A DNA stretch of 64,000 nucleotides from Cupriavidus sp. YR651 (GTDB lineage Bacteria; Pseudomonadota; Gammaproteobacteria; Burkholderiales; Burkholderiaceae), in the NCBI RefSeq assembly GCF_900101625.1, contig NZ_FMYZ01000012.1, positions 1-64,000 on the forward strand, in the 5' to 3' direction. Under the pieces are notes generated by a model. It was given only the letters and a program-made list of their open reading frames with translations. It did no database searches and was not told the origin of the DNA. Below are positions 8,491-16,838 of the stretch, one piece after another (the stretch's first letter is position 1; every line of letters starts with the position of its first letter). Made by a program: the position numbers and the translations under genes.

Positions 8491-9497
8491 GATGCGCGCC
8501 GCTCCGGCCATAGCGACAACGCCTCCAGGCAAGCACGGCGGTGGGCGGCACCGTGACCGGGCGGGATTTCCACGCCCGGCAGCCGCAGGCCGATGTCCAT
8601 GTCGTCGCTCGCCGCCAGTACCCACGCGCACAGGCGCGACAAGCGGGCTTCGGTTTCGAAGGCCGGAGGTATGGCATCCCACTCCAGCCAGCATCCGGGC
8701 TGACGCGGCGTTTGTCCTGTCCGGCTGAGCCAGCGTCCGGTCCGCGCACTGTGTTTCCAGGCGATGCGATGCAGCGGATCGCCAGTGCGATAGCGACGCA
8801 ACTGGTCGATGCCGTCGTCGGACGCCACGACCAGCGCGCCATCGTCGGCATCATCGGGGCGGGGCGTCAGCGGCAGGGGCGGAGCGTCGGATTCGGGCGC
8901 CGGGTAGACGAATGTGGAGAGCGGCAGGTCGGCGTAGCTCCAGACACGGAACAGGCCGAACGGGAAACGGCTGGCAAGCGTGACGCGGGGCAGGGCCAGC
9001 CGTCCGCGCCGCTCGGCGCGAAGCCGGAGTGGCAACTCGCCGCTGGCATGGCCGTCGAGCGTCAGAGACGACGGCGCCGCTGGGTCCGACAGCGGCGTCC
9101 GGGCTTCGACGCCAATTCTGGCGTCGGCTTCGGCGTTGTCCACATGCAGTGCGAAAACGGCGTGGGCGCCGGCAAACGCCGGGGCGGCCGGCCCGGCCGA
9201 CACGGCAAGGTCGAGCATGTTTCGGTAGGCCATCCACATGCAGGCCATGCCGATGCCTGCCAGCAGGAACGTCAGCGCAAAGCCCAGGCTGATGTTGTAG
9301 TTCAGCGATGTCATCAGCATCGCCATCAGCAGGACGGCAAAGCCGATGCCGCCACGCGTCGGCAGGATATAGAGATGGCGGCGGTCCAGCCGGATCACGC
9401 CATTGACCGGACCATGCGTGCGCCGCAGCCATGCCGTCAATCGCCCGCTCGAGGCGGAGGCGGGAGGTCGGTTGACGGTCGCGGAGGCGCGCTCCAT
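8487..9497 (-). CDS. DUF58 membrane protein of a MoxR operon
   Basis: A 336-aa protein. Two close hydrophobic helices occur at about residues 38-85 (GGIGFAVLLMAMLMTSL and the following segment). The C-terminal DUF58 region includes the conserved core YRTGDPLHRIAWKHSARTGRW. DUF58 proteins are vWA-like partners of MoxR ATPases. It begins 20 bp after the moxR stop and overlaps the transglutaminase start. The ribosome site is weak, and an open frame continues upstream into moxR, so the start is inferred from homologue length. Confidence 0.85.
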   Translation of the reverse strand: MERASATVNRPPASASSGRLTAWLRRTHGPVNGVIRLDRRHLYILPTRGGIGFAVLLMAMLMTSLNYNISLGFALTFLLAGIGMACMWMAYRNMLDLAVSAGPAAPAFAGAHAVFALHVDNAEADARIGVEARTPLSDPAAPSSLTLDGHASGELPLRLRAERRGRLALPRVTLASRFPFGLFRVWSYADLPLSTFVYPAPESDAPPLPLTPRPDDADDGALVVASDDGIDQLRRYRTGDPLHRIAWKHSARTGRWLSRTGQTPRQPGCWLEWDAIPPAFETEARLSRLCAWVLAASDDMDIGLRLPGVEIPPGHGAAHRRACLEALSLWPERRAS

Positions 9498-9516
9498 GGC
9501 AACGCGATCCGCGCGG

Positions 9517-10443
<927 letters not shown>

Positions 10444-10710
10444 GTTGGCCTGTCCGGTTGGATTGCAGGGTGGCAGAGTCCGGCCATTGTAGCGGCGCCG
10501 GGGTCGCATCGGACAGTGGGTTTCCGCACGCTGGAGAACGCCGGTGTCGCCAGTCATCCCTACCGGATCCGGCCCCAAACCGGTCAAAAACCGCACCGAA
10601 ACGGCCCCCCAGAGGCACAATCGGCCCGCCGGACGCGCCGGATCCCGCCGCTTCTGGCATCATCGACCTGTTGGCCTTCCGCCATTTTCAGATTCGTCTC
10701 TCCTGCCGCA

Positions 10711-11556
10711 ATGACTGCCCCGCAACACCACGCGTTTGGCGCGTCCTCTTCCCTCGACTTCGATTCCTCGGCGCCGCTGGCAGACCAGGCTGGCCTGGCC
10801 AGCCTCGCGCGCGAATTCCACGCGGGCGGCTACGTGATCCTGCGCAACTTTGCCAGCGAGGCCATTTGCGCCGCGCTTGAGTCCGTTACGCGCCAGCACC
10901 TGGCCGCCGCGGTGCCGCCGGTGGAATTCGAAGCGGACCTGGGCTACCCGGGCGCACCGGCCACGCGCGACGCGGTGGGCGGCGGAACGGTGCGACGCCT
11001 GCGCCAGGCCTATGGCCGCGACGAAGTCTTCCGCCGCTGGGCCAGCGACCCGCGCGTGGTGTCGACGGTGGAGGCGCTGCTGGGCGAGCCCGCCCGGCTG
11101 ACGCTGGCGCACCATAACTGCGTGATGACCAAGCATCCGCACTACGGCAGCCAGACCGGCTGGCATCGCGATACGCGCTACTGGTCCTTCGTCAGCCCGG
11201 AACTGGTGACCGTCTGGCTGGCACTGGGCGACGAGGATGAACGCAACGGCGTCCTGCGCGTGATTCCCGGCTCCCACAAGGCAAAGCTCGACCCCGCACA
11301 GCTCGATCCGGCCGAATTCCTGGTGGAAGCCCATCCGGCCAGCCAGTCGTTGCTGAAAGGGACCATGTCGCTGGCCCTGCATCGCGGCGACGTGCTGATG
11401 TTCGACAGCCGGTTGTTCCATGCCGCCGGCCGCAACGATTCCGAAGCGGTGAAGCTTTCGGTGGCGTTTGCGTACTTTGGCGCCAGCAACCGGCCCATCG
11501 CCGGCACGCGTTCGGCGGAGTTTGGCAGCGTGGAGCTTCCGCCAGTCGCGCTCTGA
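10711..11556 (+). CDS. Phytanoyl-CoA dioxygenase (PhyH) family protein
   Basis: A 281-aa Fe(II)/2-oxoglutarate oxygenase of the PhyH type. The metal triad is seen as His-x-Asp in TGWHRDTRYW and the distal His in DSRLFHAAGRN. The 2-oxoglutarate-binding Arg is probably in the following segment. The ATG is chosen at the start of the domain; the open frame extends about 100 codons further upstream over the moxR 5' region but with no family sequence. It is divergent from moxR and ends at a terminator, so it stands alone. The substrate is unknown; the family hydroxylates acyl-CoAs, amino acids and small metabolites. Confidence 0.85.
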   Translation: MTAPQHHAFGASSSLDFDSSAPLADQAGLASLAREFHAGGYVILRNFASEAICAALESVTRQHLAAAVPPVEFEADLGYPGAPATRDAVGGGTVRRLRQAYGRDEVFRRWASDPRVVSTVEALLGEPARLTLAHHNCVMTKHPHYGSQTGWHRDTRYWSFVSPELVTVWLALGDEDERNGVLRVIPGSHKAKLDPAQLDPAEFLVEAHPASQSLLKGTMSLALHRGDVLMFDSRLFHAAGRNDSEAVKLSVAFAYFGASNRPIAGTRSAEFGSVELPPVAL

Positions 11557-11594
11557 CTTGCGCGCAGCCGGCAGCACAGCAGGCCAGATACGAA

Positions 11595-11626
11595 AAAGCC
11601 GCCTCATCAATGGGCGGCTTTCTTGT
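11595..11626 (+). terminator. Terminator after the PhyH-family gene
   Basis: Perfect stem AAAGCCGCC / GGCGGCTTT with a 9-nt loop, followed by a T-rich stretch. The A-run on its left may let it also stop the small leftward gene that ends at 11666. Confidence 0.8.
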
Positions 11627-11665
11627 TTCTTGCTGTCCGGCAGCGATCTGGCCGGACTCAGGCGC

Positions 11666-11836
11666 TCAGACCGTCTTGCCGTGCGCAGGTCCCTGGCGAA
11701 ACAGGGCCAGCAGGTCAGCGAAGCGGAACGGCAGCAACGGCGTAGCGTGGCGAACAACGTCACGGCGTGCGAAGTGGCTCAAGAGCTGCTCGCCCACCGG
11801 ACGGTCGAAGTACGAAGCATCCGGGTATTGCATCAT
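11666..11836 (-). CDS. Unrecognised 56-aa small protein
   Basis: A short reading frame starting MMQYPDASYFDRPVGEQLL and ending RQGPAHGKTV. AGGGA is placed 8 nt before the ATG. The protein has no signal peptide or Cys motif; it alternates acidic, basic and hydrophobic residues as a folded small protein would. A GTATAC box lies 34 bp upstream, the same box seen before the genes of the metabolic island to the right, so it may belong to that regulon. I do not recognise the family. Confidence 0.6.
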   Translation of the reverse strand: MMQYPDASYFDRPVGEQLLSHFARRDVVRHATPLLPFRFADLLALFRQGPAHGKTV

Positions 11837-11869
11837 GGTGATTCCCTATTGTGGTTCAGATCTGCCTAC

Positions 11870-11879
11870 AGTATACACC
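11870..11879. promoter_or_regulatory. GTATAC box upstream of the 56-aa gene
   Basis: AGTATACACC, with GTATAC 34-43 bp before the leftward start codon. It resembles the boxes before the GntR-linked operons to the right; read on the minus strand it is GGTGTATACT. Confidence 0.45.
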
Positions 11880-12004
11880 GCGATGGTGCGATGCGCCATT
11901 TGGTGGTGCGGCATGGGCATGGGAATGCGCCACCGCGACGGGTGGTGCACCAGGATGCAATAGGGGGACCCGGCAGGGGGCAGTTGAAGGTGCTGAACAA
12001 TTCC

Positions 12005-12073
12005 GCAGCCGCCAGCCGCCAGCCGCCAGCCACCAGCCGGCAACCAGCAGCCTTCAGCCTTCAGCCTTCAGCC
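12005..12073. repeat. Low-complexity CAGCC tandem tract
   Basis: About 69 bp of short imperfect units: GCCAGCC repeated four times, then CCTTCAG repeated three times. It sits in the 3' region just after the gntR stop codon (read leftward). No coding signal is seen. Confidence 0.7.
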
Positions 12074-12080
12074 GCGCCGT

Positions 12081-12812
12081 TCAGGCGGCCTTGTCGGAAG
12101 CGGTGTCCGCGCCGGGCGCGGCGTTGATGGCCTCGACGGCCTTGGCGGCGCTGAAGACGTGGCGCGTGGCCAGTAGCGCGGCCAGGTCGGCATCGCCGGC
12201 GATGACCGCCTGCAGGATCTGGGCGTGTTCATCCCAGTTGGTCTGGGCACGGCTCAGGTTGGCCGGCGCAAACAGCAACGCCGTGCGCTCGCGCAGCGAC
12301 CGCATCATGTCCTGCAGCACGCTGTTGGCGGCGATGTTGCCGAGCACTTCGTGGAACCGCGAATTCAGCTCGACAAAGCGCTCGGTCTGGCCGCTGTTCA
12401 CTGCGTCATTGCCTTCCTTCAGAACCTTCTCGAGTTCCTGGATCAGTGCCGGGTCGCGCCGCTGCGCTGCCAGCTTGGCATTCAGGCCTTCCAGCGTGGC
12501 GCGCACTTCCACCATCTCGCGTGCGATGTTGGGCGACAGCCGCGCCACCGATGCACCGCGCCGCGGTTCGATCCGCACCAGCCCTTCTGCCGCCAGTGCG
12601 CGCAACGCCTCGCGGACGGGAATCCGGGACACGCCCAGCTCCTGCGACACCGTGTTTTCCACCAGTCGCTCGCCCTGTTCGTACTGACCGGCGAGAATCC
12701 GCTGCCGCAGCGTGTCAGTCACCAACGCGAAGAGCGGGGAATGCTGGGCCCCGAGGCTGGCAGCCGGGGCATCCGGATTCGGGCTGAAGGCACTGGCGGT
12801 GGCGTCGTTCAT
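12081..12812 (-). CDS. GntR-family (FadR/FCD subgroup) regulator of the metabolic island
   Basis: A 243-aa regulator. The winged helix-turn-helix is at about residues 28-95 (LRQRILAGQYEQGERL, then VSRIPVREALRAL, the GntR hallmark). An all-helical FCD effector domain fills about 100-230, with acidic and His residues (FVELNSRFHEVL) that in relatives bind a metal and a carboxylate ligand. The domain type fits a carboxylate or amino-acid inducer. It lies at the end of the leftward operon but has its own upstream gap holding a GTATAC box, so autoregulation is likely. FCD regulators commonly bind TTGTATACAA-like sites, matching the boxes across this island. Confidence 0.9.
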   Translation of the reverse strand: MNDATASAFSPNPDAPAASLGAQHSPLFALVTDTLRQRILAGQYEQGERLVENTVSQELGVSRIPVREALRALAAEGLVRIEPRRGASVARLSPNIAREMVEVRATLEGLNAKLAAQRRDPALIQELEKVLKEGNDAVNSGQTERFVELNSRFHEVLGNIAANSVLQDMMRSLRERTALLFAPANLSRAQTNWDEHAQILQAVIAGDADLAALLATRHVFSAAKAVEAINAAPGADTASDKAA

Positions 12813-12875
12813 GGTCGGGATCGGCCGTCAAAATCGATAAGCGTCGGGGCATGAGCCCCGACGTGAATGCCGCTA

Positions 12876-12885
12876 TTGTATACCG
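12876..12885. promoter_or_regulatory. GTATAC operator before gntR
   Basis: TTGTATACCG, about 64 bp before the gntR start, in the 103-bp gap between gntR and the reductase gene. Confidence 0.6.
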
Positions 12886-12915
12886 CCGCCCCCAATACCA
12901 GACATTAGGCAGCGC

Positions 12916-13914
12916 CTATGTATGCTGGAAAGTGAAGCCGTCCGCATACAGGAATGGCGCCTGGGCACCCAGCACCATGAAAGTCTGTTTGGCGTCGCGG
13001 ATCATGTTGGGCGATCCGCACAGATAGATCGCGTGTTCCGACAGATCGCCGATGTCCGCGGCCACGGCGTCGTGCACGTAGCCGCGCCGGCCCTGCCAGC
13101 TCTCGTCGGCGCGGGACAGCACCGGCACGTACTGGAAGTCATAGAGGCGCTCGCCCCAGCTGGCGATGTCGTCGTGGAGGTACAGGTCCGCCGCCGAGCG
13201 CATGCCCCAGTAGAGCGACACCGGCGGGCAGTCCGGGTCATCCATCAGGGACTCCAGCATGCTCTTGATCGGCGCCAGCCCGGTGCCCGTGGCGACCATC
13301 AGCAGCGGGCGATAGTCCTCCTTGCGCAGGCTGAAGTTGCCGAGCGGCACTTCAACCTCCAGCTTGTCGCCGGGCCGCAGCCGGGGCAACTGCCCAGTGG
13401 TAAAGCGTCCGCCGGCAATTCGCCGCACGTGAAAATCGATGGCATTGCCGCCAGGCGCCGATGCCATCGAGAAGCTGCGATGGCTGCCGTCGTCCAGCAG
13501 GATCTTCATGTACTGGCCGGGCTGGAAGTCGAGCGGCGCTTCGTCCGGCAACGCCATGCGCAGGTGGAGCACGTCGGGTCCGAGCGGCGCCACGGCCTGC
13601 ACGATGGCGGTGGCGCGCCGCGCCGGCACGGCCGGCTCCTCCGCTCGCGCGGTGCTGAGGACGAGGTTGCCCCGGGGTCGCGCCTGGCAAGCCAGCGCAA
13701 AACCGGCGGCATCCTCTTCCTCGGAGAGCCCCATCGGAAATTCCTCATAGCCGACGCTGCCTTCCACCACGCGCACGCGGCACGTGCCGCAGCCGCCGAA
13801 CGTGCATTCGTGGGCCAGGCGGATACCGGCGCGCAACGCACCGTCGAGCACCGATTCACCGGGTGCCACGACAAACGACTCCTGCGTTTCCAGAATTTCA
13901 ATGCGACAGGACAT
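12916..13914 (-). CDS. Ferredoxin-domain NAD(P)H flavoprotein reductase
   Basis: A 332-aa oxygenase reductase of the CDP-6-deoxyglucoseen reductase/BenC type. An N-terminal plant-type 2Fe-2S domain has Cys37, Cys42, Cys45 and Cys76 (CTFGGCGTC ... LACQ). The flavin domain has HRSFSMAS, and the NAD(P)H domain has VATGTGLAPIKSML and YLCGSPNM. It transfers electrons from NAD(P)H through FAD to the iron-sulfur centre and on to an oxygenase. The ATG at 13914 is the family-typical start; an in-frame extension upstream runs through the GlcG-like gene. No Rieske oxygenase is nearby, so the likely acceptor is the di-iron protein at 15974-16693 or the two ferredoxins at 19.7-20.7 kb. Confidence 0.9.
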   Translation of the reverse strand: MSCRIEILETQESFVVAPGESVLDGALRAGIRLAHECTFGGCGTCRVRVVEGSVGYEEFPMGLSEEEDAAGFALACQARPRGNLVLSTARAEEPAVPARRATAIVQAVAPLGPDVLHLRMALPDEAPLDFQPGQYMKILLDDGSHRSFSMASAPGGNAIDFHVRRIAGGRFTTGQLPRLRPGDKLEVEVPLGNFSLRKEDYRPLLMVATGTGLAPIKSMLESLMDDPDCPPVSLYWGMRSAADLYLHDDIASWGERLYDFQYVPVLSRADESWQGRRGYVHDAVAADIGDLSEHAIYLCGSPNMIRDAKQTFMVLGAQAPFLYADGFTFQHT

Positions 13915-13931
13915 GACGGCCTCCTCCGCGC

Positions 13932-14411
13932 TTACTTCTTGATGTCGGCCTGGGCCAGAACGGTCAGGTCGTCGGCAGCCAGCAGGTCGCGCAGCGCTTC
14001 CAGCGCGGCCACGCCGCATGCCGTGTCCTGCTCGCCATTGCCCCCGGACAAGCCGACGCCGCCGATCACTTCCCCATTGACCACGATCGGGTAGCCGCCC
14101 ACGAACACGGCGAACTTGCCGTCGAAACTCCACTGAATGCCGAACGCTTCGTTGCCGGGCAGAGCGGGGCCGTTGGGCGCGGTATTGAACAGGTGGGTCG
14201 ACCGCTTGTGGCCGGCAGCCGTGAACGCCTTGTTCCAGGCGATCTGCGGCCCGGTGATGCGCGCGCCGTCCATGCGCTCCAGCAGCAGCGGATAGCCGCC
14301 GTCGTCGACGATGCACACCGATTCCAGCACGCCGATCTCTTCGGCCTTGCGGATGGCGGCGGCCACCATATGGCGGGCTTCCTTCAATTCGAGCTTGATG
14401 GCTTTCTTCAT
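13932..14411 (-). CDS. GlcG/HbpS-family (DUF336) protein
   Basis: A 159-aa protein matching the GlcG/HbpS/PduO-C fold: LELKEARHMVAAAIRKAEEIG, CIVDDGGYPLLLERMDGA, then VGGYPIVVNGEVIGGVGLSGG. Some relatives bind haem or corrinoid; most that accompany catabolic operons have no assigned activity. It lies 17 bp before the reductase gene and 51 bp after the aldehyde dehydrogenase gene, so it is part of the leftward operon. No signal peptide is seen, which points to the cytoplasm. Its role here is open. Confidence 0.88.
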   Translation of the reverse strand: MKKAIKLELKEARHMVAAAIRKAEEIGVLESVCIVDDGGYPLLLERMDGARITGPQIAWNKAFTAAGHKRSTHLFNTAPNGPALPGNEAFGIQWSFDGKFAVFVGGYPIVVNGEVIGGVGLSGGNGEQDTACGVAALEALRDLLAADDLTVLAQADIKK

Positions 14412-14462
14412 GTCGATTCCTTCGATGCGTTCTGTGCGTGCGATGCGTCAGCCGCGGCGTGC

Positions 14463-15911
14463 TCAGCAGCCGCGATAGACGGTCTTGATCTGCGTGTAGA
14501 AATCCAGCCCGGCGCGCCCCGACTCGCGGAACGTGGAAGTGCTGGAGCGCTTGAGTCCGCCGAACGGTGCATTGACGAGGTTGCCGGTGGTGGTCCGGTT
14601 GATCTTGACCGTGCCGGACTCGATGTCGTGCGCAAAGTCGTGCATGTAGCGCGGGTTGCGCGTGGCGATGGCGGCGGACAGGCCGTATTCGGTGTCGTTG
14701 GCCTTGGCAATGGCGTCGGCGTAGCTGCTGACTTCGATAATCGCCAGCACCGGGCCGAAGATTTCCTCGCGGGCGATGCGCATGGTCTGCGTCACATCGG
14801 TGAACACGGCCGGCGAGACGTAGTAGCCGTGGGCGAACTCGCCTTCGGTCAGCGGTTCACCGCCGCACAGCAGCGTCGCCTCCGCCTTGCCGGCCGCGAT
14901 GTAGCCCAGCACCGTTTCCAGTTGCTTGCGCGTGGCCAGCGGACCCAGGTCCATGCCTGCCGCCATGCCGCTGCCGATCTTCAGCGTCTTCACCTTGGCG
15001 ACAAGCTTTTCCGTGAACGCCTGCTTCACCTCGCGCATGACCAGGATGCGGCTCGTGCCCGTGCAGGCCTGGCCGGACAACGACAGCCCGCCCTTGATGG
15101 CCAGATCCACCGCGCGGTCGAGGTCCGCGTCTTCCATCACGATCAGCGGATTCTTGCCGCCGAGTTCCATCTGCGTGCGCGTGGTCATCGGCACCGCGCG
15201 GTGGATCTGCTCGCCGGCCGCGGTGGACCCGGTGAACGATACGGCACGCACGGCGCGCGACTCCACAAGGGTCGGGCCGACTTCGGCGGCGCTGCCGGTG
15301 ATGAAATTCAGCACGCCCTTGGGGATGCCGGCGCGCACGAAGGCCTCGGCCAGCCGGAAGCCCGACAGCGGTGCGTCGGACGATGGCTTGAACACCACGG
15401 TGTTGCCCGTGATCAGCGCCGGCGCGATCTTGCGCGCGGGAATCGACACGGGGAAATTCCACGGCGCAATCACCGTCACCACGCCAAGCGGCTCGCGCTG
15501 GCTGTAGACGAGCATGTCGGGATCGTCGTTCGGATAGGTCTCGCCCGAGAAGGTCTGGCCTTCCACGGCGTAGAAACGCAGCGTCTGGGCGGAGCGCAAG
15601 ACCTCGTCGCGGGCCAGGGCGAGCGCCTTGCCTTCCTCGCGCGTCAGCTCCACGGCGATGGCGTCGGCGTTGGCCTCCAGATGCGCGGCGGCGTCGTTGA
15701 GGATCTTCGCGCGCTTGCCGATCGGGGTCTTCTTCCAGCCCTCGAATGCCGCGGCGGCGGCCGCCACGGCGGCGGCGGCGTCACGTGCGTCGGAGGCGGC
15801 GTGCCGGCTCACGATGTCGCGCGTGTCGGCAGGGTTGACGTTGTCGGTGGTGCGGCCGCTGGTGCTGTCGCACCATTCGCCGTCGATGTAGTTGCGGTAC
15901 GTCTCGGTCAT
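14463..15911 (-). CDS. NAD(P)-dependent aldehyde dehydrogenase (ketoglutaric-semialdehyde dehydrogenase-like)
   Basis: A 482-aa ALDH-superfamily enzyme of normal length. Visible residues are the catalytic Cys in SGQACTGTSRI, the general-base Glu in MELGGKNP, the Asn in IAPWNFPVS, and the cofactor loop SFTGSTAAGEQI. The C-terminal segment NAPFGGLKRSSTSTFRESG resembles alpha-ketoglutaric semialdehyde dehydrogenases, as judged from memory. That would place its product near 2-oxoglutarate, but the substrate is not fixed by the sequence. It is the second gene after the HDO gene (62-bp gap), so it probably oxidises an aldehyde made by the preceding steps. Confidence 0.92.
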   Translation of the reverse strand: MTETYRNYIDGEWCDSTSGRTTDNVNPADTRDIVSRHAASDARDAAAAVAAAAAAFEGWKKTPIGKRAKILNDAAAHLEANADAIAVELTREEGKALALARDEVLRSAQTLRFYAVEGQTFSGETYPNDDPDMLVYSQREPLGVVTVIAPWNFPVSIPARKIAPALITGNTVVFKPSSDAPLSGFRLAEAFVRAGIPKGVLNFITGSAAEVGPTLVESRAVRAVSFTGSTAAGEQIHRAVPMTTRTQMELGGKNPLIVMEDADLDRAVDLAIKGGLSLSGQACTGTSRILVMREVKQAFTEKLVAKVKTLKIGSGMAAGMDLGPLATRKQLETVLGYIAAGKAEATLLCGGEPLTEGEFAHGYYVSPAVFTDVTQTMRIAREEIFGPVLAIIEVSSYADAIAKANDTEYGLSAAIATRNPRYMHDFAHDIESGTVKINRTTTGNLVNAPFGGLKRSSTSTFRESGRAGLDFYTQIKTVYRGC

Positions 15912-15973
15912 CTCTCAGGCCTTGTGCAGGAGCGGGAAGCCGGACGCACGGGCGTGCGTCCGGGCGGCGTCTT

Positions 15974-16693
15974 TCAGGCGGCGATGGCTTCCGTCTTGCC
16001 TTCGACGTAGTCGTAGTAGAGCGCGGTGGTGTACAGCAGGCGCATCTGGGCGCCGATCTCGCAGATCTTCAGGCAGCGCTGCTGCAGTTCGGGCGTGTTG
16101 GCGTGTTCCAGCACGATCTGGTAGCCACGCTCGCCGTGGATCTCGTCGGAGACGATGTGCAGGTCGAAGAACTCGACTTCCTCGTCGGTGAAGCCGTACT
16201 TCTCGCGCAGCGTCGGGGTTTGCTTGCGATAGATCGACGGCACCTGCGACTCCAGCCCGACCACCAGCCCGGCAACCGCCACCACCGGGTCTTCGCGCAT
16301 GGCCACGGCGTAGCACCAGCTTTGCAGGCCGCGCGTGGTGGGCGACATATTGTCCGGATTGACCACGCGCTCGCGCGTCGTGCCGCAGGCTTCGGCAAAG
16401 CGAATGAGCAGATCGGTGTGGCGATCGCCGCCGATTTCCTCTTCGTACATATTGGCCAGCAGGAAGTCCTTGGCCTCGGTCATGTGGTCCGGCGTGCGGG
16501 CGTAGATGTAGGCGAGGTAATCCGCGAACGGGCCCACGTAGTGGTAGTGGTTCTCCGCCCAGCGCCCCAGTTGCTCGCGGGTCAGCGTGCCACTGGCCCA
16601 CGCCTTGCTGAACGGGGCCAGGTTGGCGCTCTTGCCTTTGATCGCGTTTTCGAGGGCGGCGCGGAATGCTTCACGGTTCATCAGTTCGGCCAT
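15974..16693 (-). CDS. Haem-oxygenase-like di-iron oxidase (HDO) of the TenA/PqqC fold
   Basis: A 239-aa all-helical protein resembling PqqC, TenA and CADD. All six ligands of the CADD/BesC di-iron site can be placed with the same spacing: Glu85 and His92 (EEEIGGDRH), Glu148 (VGLESQ), then His179, Asp183 and His186 (DLHIVSDEIH). PqqC itself lacks these metals, so this is more likely an O2-activating di-iron oxygenase or oxidase than a PQQ cyclase, and no other pqq gene is present. It heads a leftward operon with an aldehyde dehydrogenase, a GlcG-like protein and a ferredoxin reductase, and has its own GTATAC box 88 bp upstream. Known HDOs cleave or oxidise amino acids or fatty acids; the substrate here is unknown. 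Confidence 0.85.
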   Translation of the reverse strand: MAELMNREAFRAALENAIKGKSANLAPFSKAWASGTLTREQLGRWAENHYHYVGPFADYLAYIYARTPDHMTEAKDFLLANMYEEEIGGDRHTDLLIRFAEACGTTRERVVNPDNMSPTTRGLQSWCYAVAMREDPVVAVAGLVVGLESQVPSIYRKQTPTLREKYGFTDEEVEFFDLHIVSDEIHGERGYQIVLEHANTPELQQRCLKICEIGAQMRLLYTTALYYDYVEGKTEAIAA

Positions 16694-16780
16694 TTGGGGG
16701 TTCCTGTTATGACGAGAGGGGGTGGGCTAGGAAATTCGCGGCTTGCCGGACAAAGCAGCGAGCATCGCGATGGTTTGGAG

Positions 16781-16790
16781 TTTGTATACT
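16781..16790. promoter_or_regulatory. GTATAC operator before the HDO operon
   Basis: TTTGTATACT, 88-97 bp upstream of the HDO start, in the 145-bp gap after the cyclodeaminase-family gene. It is the exact reverse complement of the AGTATACAAA boxes at 17986 and 19703. Confidence 0.65.
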
Positions 16791-16838
16791 TTCTGCAATC
16801 GTTTTTAGGCGAACGAACGCCCTGGGTGCGGACGCCGC

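Noticed and set aside
7567..8556. Long rightward open frame opposite the transglutaminase gene
   Set aside because: Antisense shadow in high-GC DNA; composition is Arg/Gln/His-rich with no motif, while the opposite strand has a clear family.
15974..16693. PqqC (PQQ synthesis) as the name for the HDO gene
   Set aside because: Di-iron ligands absent from PqqC are present, and no pqqA, B, D or E gene is nearby.
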